DNA of 44,651 bases, taken from positions 1 through 44,651 of the forward strand of contig CANJPX010000025.1 of assembly GCA_947476185.1 (NCBI GenBank). The letters run 5' to 3'. This stretch comes from Bacteroidota bacterium (lineage in GTDB: Bacteria; Bacteroidota; Bacteroidia; 2-12-FULL-35-15). A program made the position numbers and the translations under genes. Shown in pieces: positions 43,362 to 44,651 of this stretch (the first letter of the stretch is position 1; the number at the start of each line of letters is the position of its first letter). The notes beneath the pieces are model-generated. The model did not search any database and had not been told where the DNA came from. It was given only the letters and a program-made list of their open reading frames with translations.

Positions 43362-43691
43362 TTAAATTGGTTTCATTTTTTTTAGAGCTGAGCCCACGGA
43401 CTTTTTATGCTCTTTTATTGTCTGTTCGGTGGTTTCTTCTTCCTTTAATAATTCATTTTTTAATTCAATAAGAGAATTTTTAATAGATACAGCTTTCTCT
43501 TTGGTATAATCTTTAAAATGCTCGGCAGTTTGAGCATACTTATGCAAATTATCGAGGAATAGCTTCTTTTGTTCCGCATACTCATCTTTTACTTCCATCT
43601 TACCAAGTGAAAGCTCTAATTGAAAATGGTCCAACTTCTGCATCCAGTTATCCACTATTTCGTGTATCCTGCTATTTACTTTATTTTCCAT
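43362..43691 (-). CDS. Small coiled-coil protein of unknown function
   Basis: 109 residues from the ATG at 43691 (a TTG five codons upstream is less likely). No signal peptide or membrane segment. The sequence is almost all helix with heptad-like spacing and many Lys/Glu (FKDYTKEKAVSIKNSLIEL, KNELLKEEETTEQTIKEHKK), so it should form a coiled coil. I do not recognise the family. It is 83 bases downstream of the carboxypeptidase-domain gene and has a -7-like TAGTTTTG just upstream, so it may be transcribed by itself. Confidence 0.65.
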   Translation of the reverse strand: MENKVNSRIHEIVDNWMQKLDHFQLELSLGKMEVKDEYAEQKKLFLDNLHKYAQTAEHFKDYTKEKAVSIKNSLIELKNELLKEEETTEQTIKEHKKSVGSALKKMKPI

Positions 43692-43703
43692 GACTTTTTT
43701 TCT

Positions 43704-43734
43704 CAAAACTAATTTTTTTTATAAAATAGTTTTG
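43704..43734. promoter_or_regulatory. Inverted pair of -7-like boxes
   Basis: CAAAACTA (43704-43711) and TAGTTTTG (43727-43734) form a perfect 8-base inverted repeat with a 15-base A/T spacer. Each arm is a TAnnTTTG box on its own strand; the minus-strand arm fits the coiled-coil gene. Confidence 0.4.
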
Positions 43735-43774
43735 TGATTATTATCACGGCAAGCAGTGATATTCAACAAGGGTT

Positions 43775-44503
43775 TTATTTCCAGCGGTATTTATAGCTTT
43801 CATATTTTCCTTTAATCGCCATTACGAGTTCAAATTGGGTTGCCATTTGAATAAATTCATCACTCAAATTTAAATATTTAATAAACGAATCAAATTCCTC
43901 ATCCTTCAGATCAATAATTTCATTTTGCACATACAAACGAAATAGATCTTTTAATACATCACGTTTAAGATCTTCATTCTCCCATTCAGCAACTTTTCGC
44001 TTCGACTTTCCAAATTTACTGAATCGTTCATAAAGTGCCGTTATAGGGCTTTCAAGTGCATTAACACCCTCTACCGAATAGGTGTTTTTCACTCCAAGTT
44101 TATCAATATCTTTTTGAATCTCATTTAGGTTACGATTTGCAAATACACTAACTTCCTTCAAATCAAATTGCAGTTTTTGAAGTCCGACCTCTACGTACAA
44201 ATGATTTTTGGAAATGGAATCTTTAAAACACAGAGACTTTACTTTAAAACCGATTGATGAAAACAATAATGTGTCGGAAGGGAGTAACGAAATAGAAAAT
44301 TTACTTTCAGCATCAGCAAAAAAACCCTGATTTGTTCGCTTGTTGATAATCATTAGTTTTGGTAAAGGGAGATTCTTGTTCTCCTTATCATAAGCTTTAC
44401 CTGTAATTGTAGTCAAGTTTTGAGAAAAGGAAATAAGAGGAAAAGAATAAATGGAAGCTAGTGAAATAATTAAGAATAAGAATTGCTTCGATCTGCTTTT
44501 CAT
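43775..44503 (-). CDS. Exported protein with carboxypeptidase-like regulatory domain
   Basis: 242 residues from the ATG at 44503 (the frame opens with a TTG two codons earlier). A signal peptide (KQFLFLIISLASIYSFPLISFSQ) is followed by the CarboxypepD_reg-like beta-sandwich: TTITGKAYDKENKNLPLPKLMIIN, GFFADAESKFSISLLPSDTLLFSSIGF, the usual pattern of these Bacteroidota modules. The C-terminal 110 residues are helical and charged (KFGKSKRKVAEWENEDLKRD ... KGKYESYKYRW). There is no TonB receptor barrel, so this is a stand-alone envelope protein of unknown role. It is the gene just downstream of the truncated gene at the window end, 35 bases away. Confidence 0.82.
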   Translation of the reverse strand: MKSRSKQFLFLIISLASIYSFPLISFSQNLTTITGKAYDKENKNLPLPKLMIINKRTNQGFFADAESKFSISLLPSDTLLFSSIGFKVKSLCFKDSISKNHLYVEVGLQKLQFDLKEVSVFANRNLNEIQKDIDKLGVKNTYSVEGVNALESPITALYERFSKFGKSKRKVAEWENEDLKRDVLKDLFRLYVQNEIIDLKDEEFDSFIKYLNLSDEFIQMATQFELVMAIKGKYESYKYRWK

Positions 44504-44538
44504 TGACAATGAAACGAAATTAATTATAAATTATTTTA

Positions 44539-44651
44539 TTACTCTGCTTCAACTTTTTGAATTGTTTCAACTTTCTTCTTTTTCTTGATCAGCTTTGCTT
44601 TTGACTCCTCTTTCCGTATCAATCGCTCGATATTTTTTTGGTGCGTGATAA
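44539..44651 (-). CDS. C-terminal fragment of an unidentified protein, Lys-rich tail
   Basis: The frame is open from the window edge to a TAA at 44539-44541 and encodes 36 residues, including NIERLIRKEESKAKLIKKKK and VETIQKVEAE. The sequence is helical and basic; nothing identifies the family. The 35-base gap to the next gene on the same strand suggests an operon. Confidence 0.5.
   Translation of the reverse strand, partial: ITHQKNIERLIRKEESKAKLIKKKKKVETIQKVEAE

Overview
The window comes from a low-GC member of the Bacteroidota (Flavobacteria/Sphingobacteria/Chitinophaga-like). Several signs agree. Most starts lack a Shine-Dalgarno (SD) sequence and sit in A-rich contexts. Promoter-like sites match the phylum consensus TTTG-N19-TAnnTTTG. 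Two secreted proteins end in type IX secretion (T9SS) sorting domains. Phylum-typical families are present: BatA-domain protein, TIGR02757, DUF2027-Smr, GreAB-like protein and ComEC with a degenerate tail. I see no prophage, IS element, CRISPR array or integrated island. This is mostly ordinary chromosome with some decayed or rearranged spots.

Layout. 1-3004 (minus) is the translation operon thrS-infC-rpmI-rplT. infC appears to start at a non-canonical AUA behind a perfect AGGAGG, the only strong SD I found in the window. 3106-5433 (minus) is a small operon of a lipoprotein and three paralogous secreted proteins, the last broken by a one-base deletion. 5524-13034 (minus) carries a dihydroorotase homologue without key zinc ligands, a BatA-type von Willebrand membrane protein, an LtaS-like phosphotransferase, a TIGR02757 protein and an MFS exporter. 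A small PepSY-like protein (plus) and clpC (minus) converge on a shared terminator. gyrA and a TPR protein (plus) follow, then two helicases (minus).

23653-31069 holds two large T9SS cargo proteins that converge on a strong bidirectional terminator: a nine-Asp-box propeller and a 1536-residue protein of PKD, Ig-like and SprB-like modules. 31236-33766 holds a 17-residue-repeat protein, a GreAB-like protein, an outer-membrane-type protein and a CPBP membrane protease. tRNA-Arg(ACG) at 33945-34018 has an unusual A19-U56 tertiary pair. A band-7/SPFH protein and a cold-shock-type DEAD-box helicase converge on another terminator. The helicase has a long structured leader with two anti-SD-like CUCCUU motifs.

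37437-38740 contains a secreted protein of unknown function, RNase P RNA, and an old tandem duplication of about 223 bp across their junction that leaves a spare rnpB 3' end and a spare gene start. Last come a DUF2027-Smr protein and a phosphodiesterase-like lipoprotein, divergent and possibly both leaderless, then ComEC, a decayed YbjN-like gene, a coiled-coil protein, a carboxypeptidase-regulatory-domain protein and the tail of one more gene.

The observations most worth following are the infC start, the helicase leader, the rnpB-junction duplication, the metal-site-less dihydroorotase and the paralogous secreted-protein operon. All functional names rest on motif recognition by eye; no database search was run.
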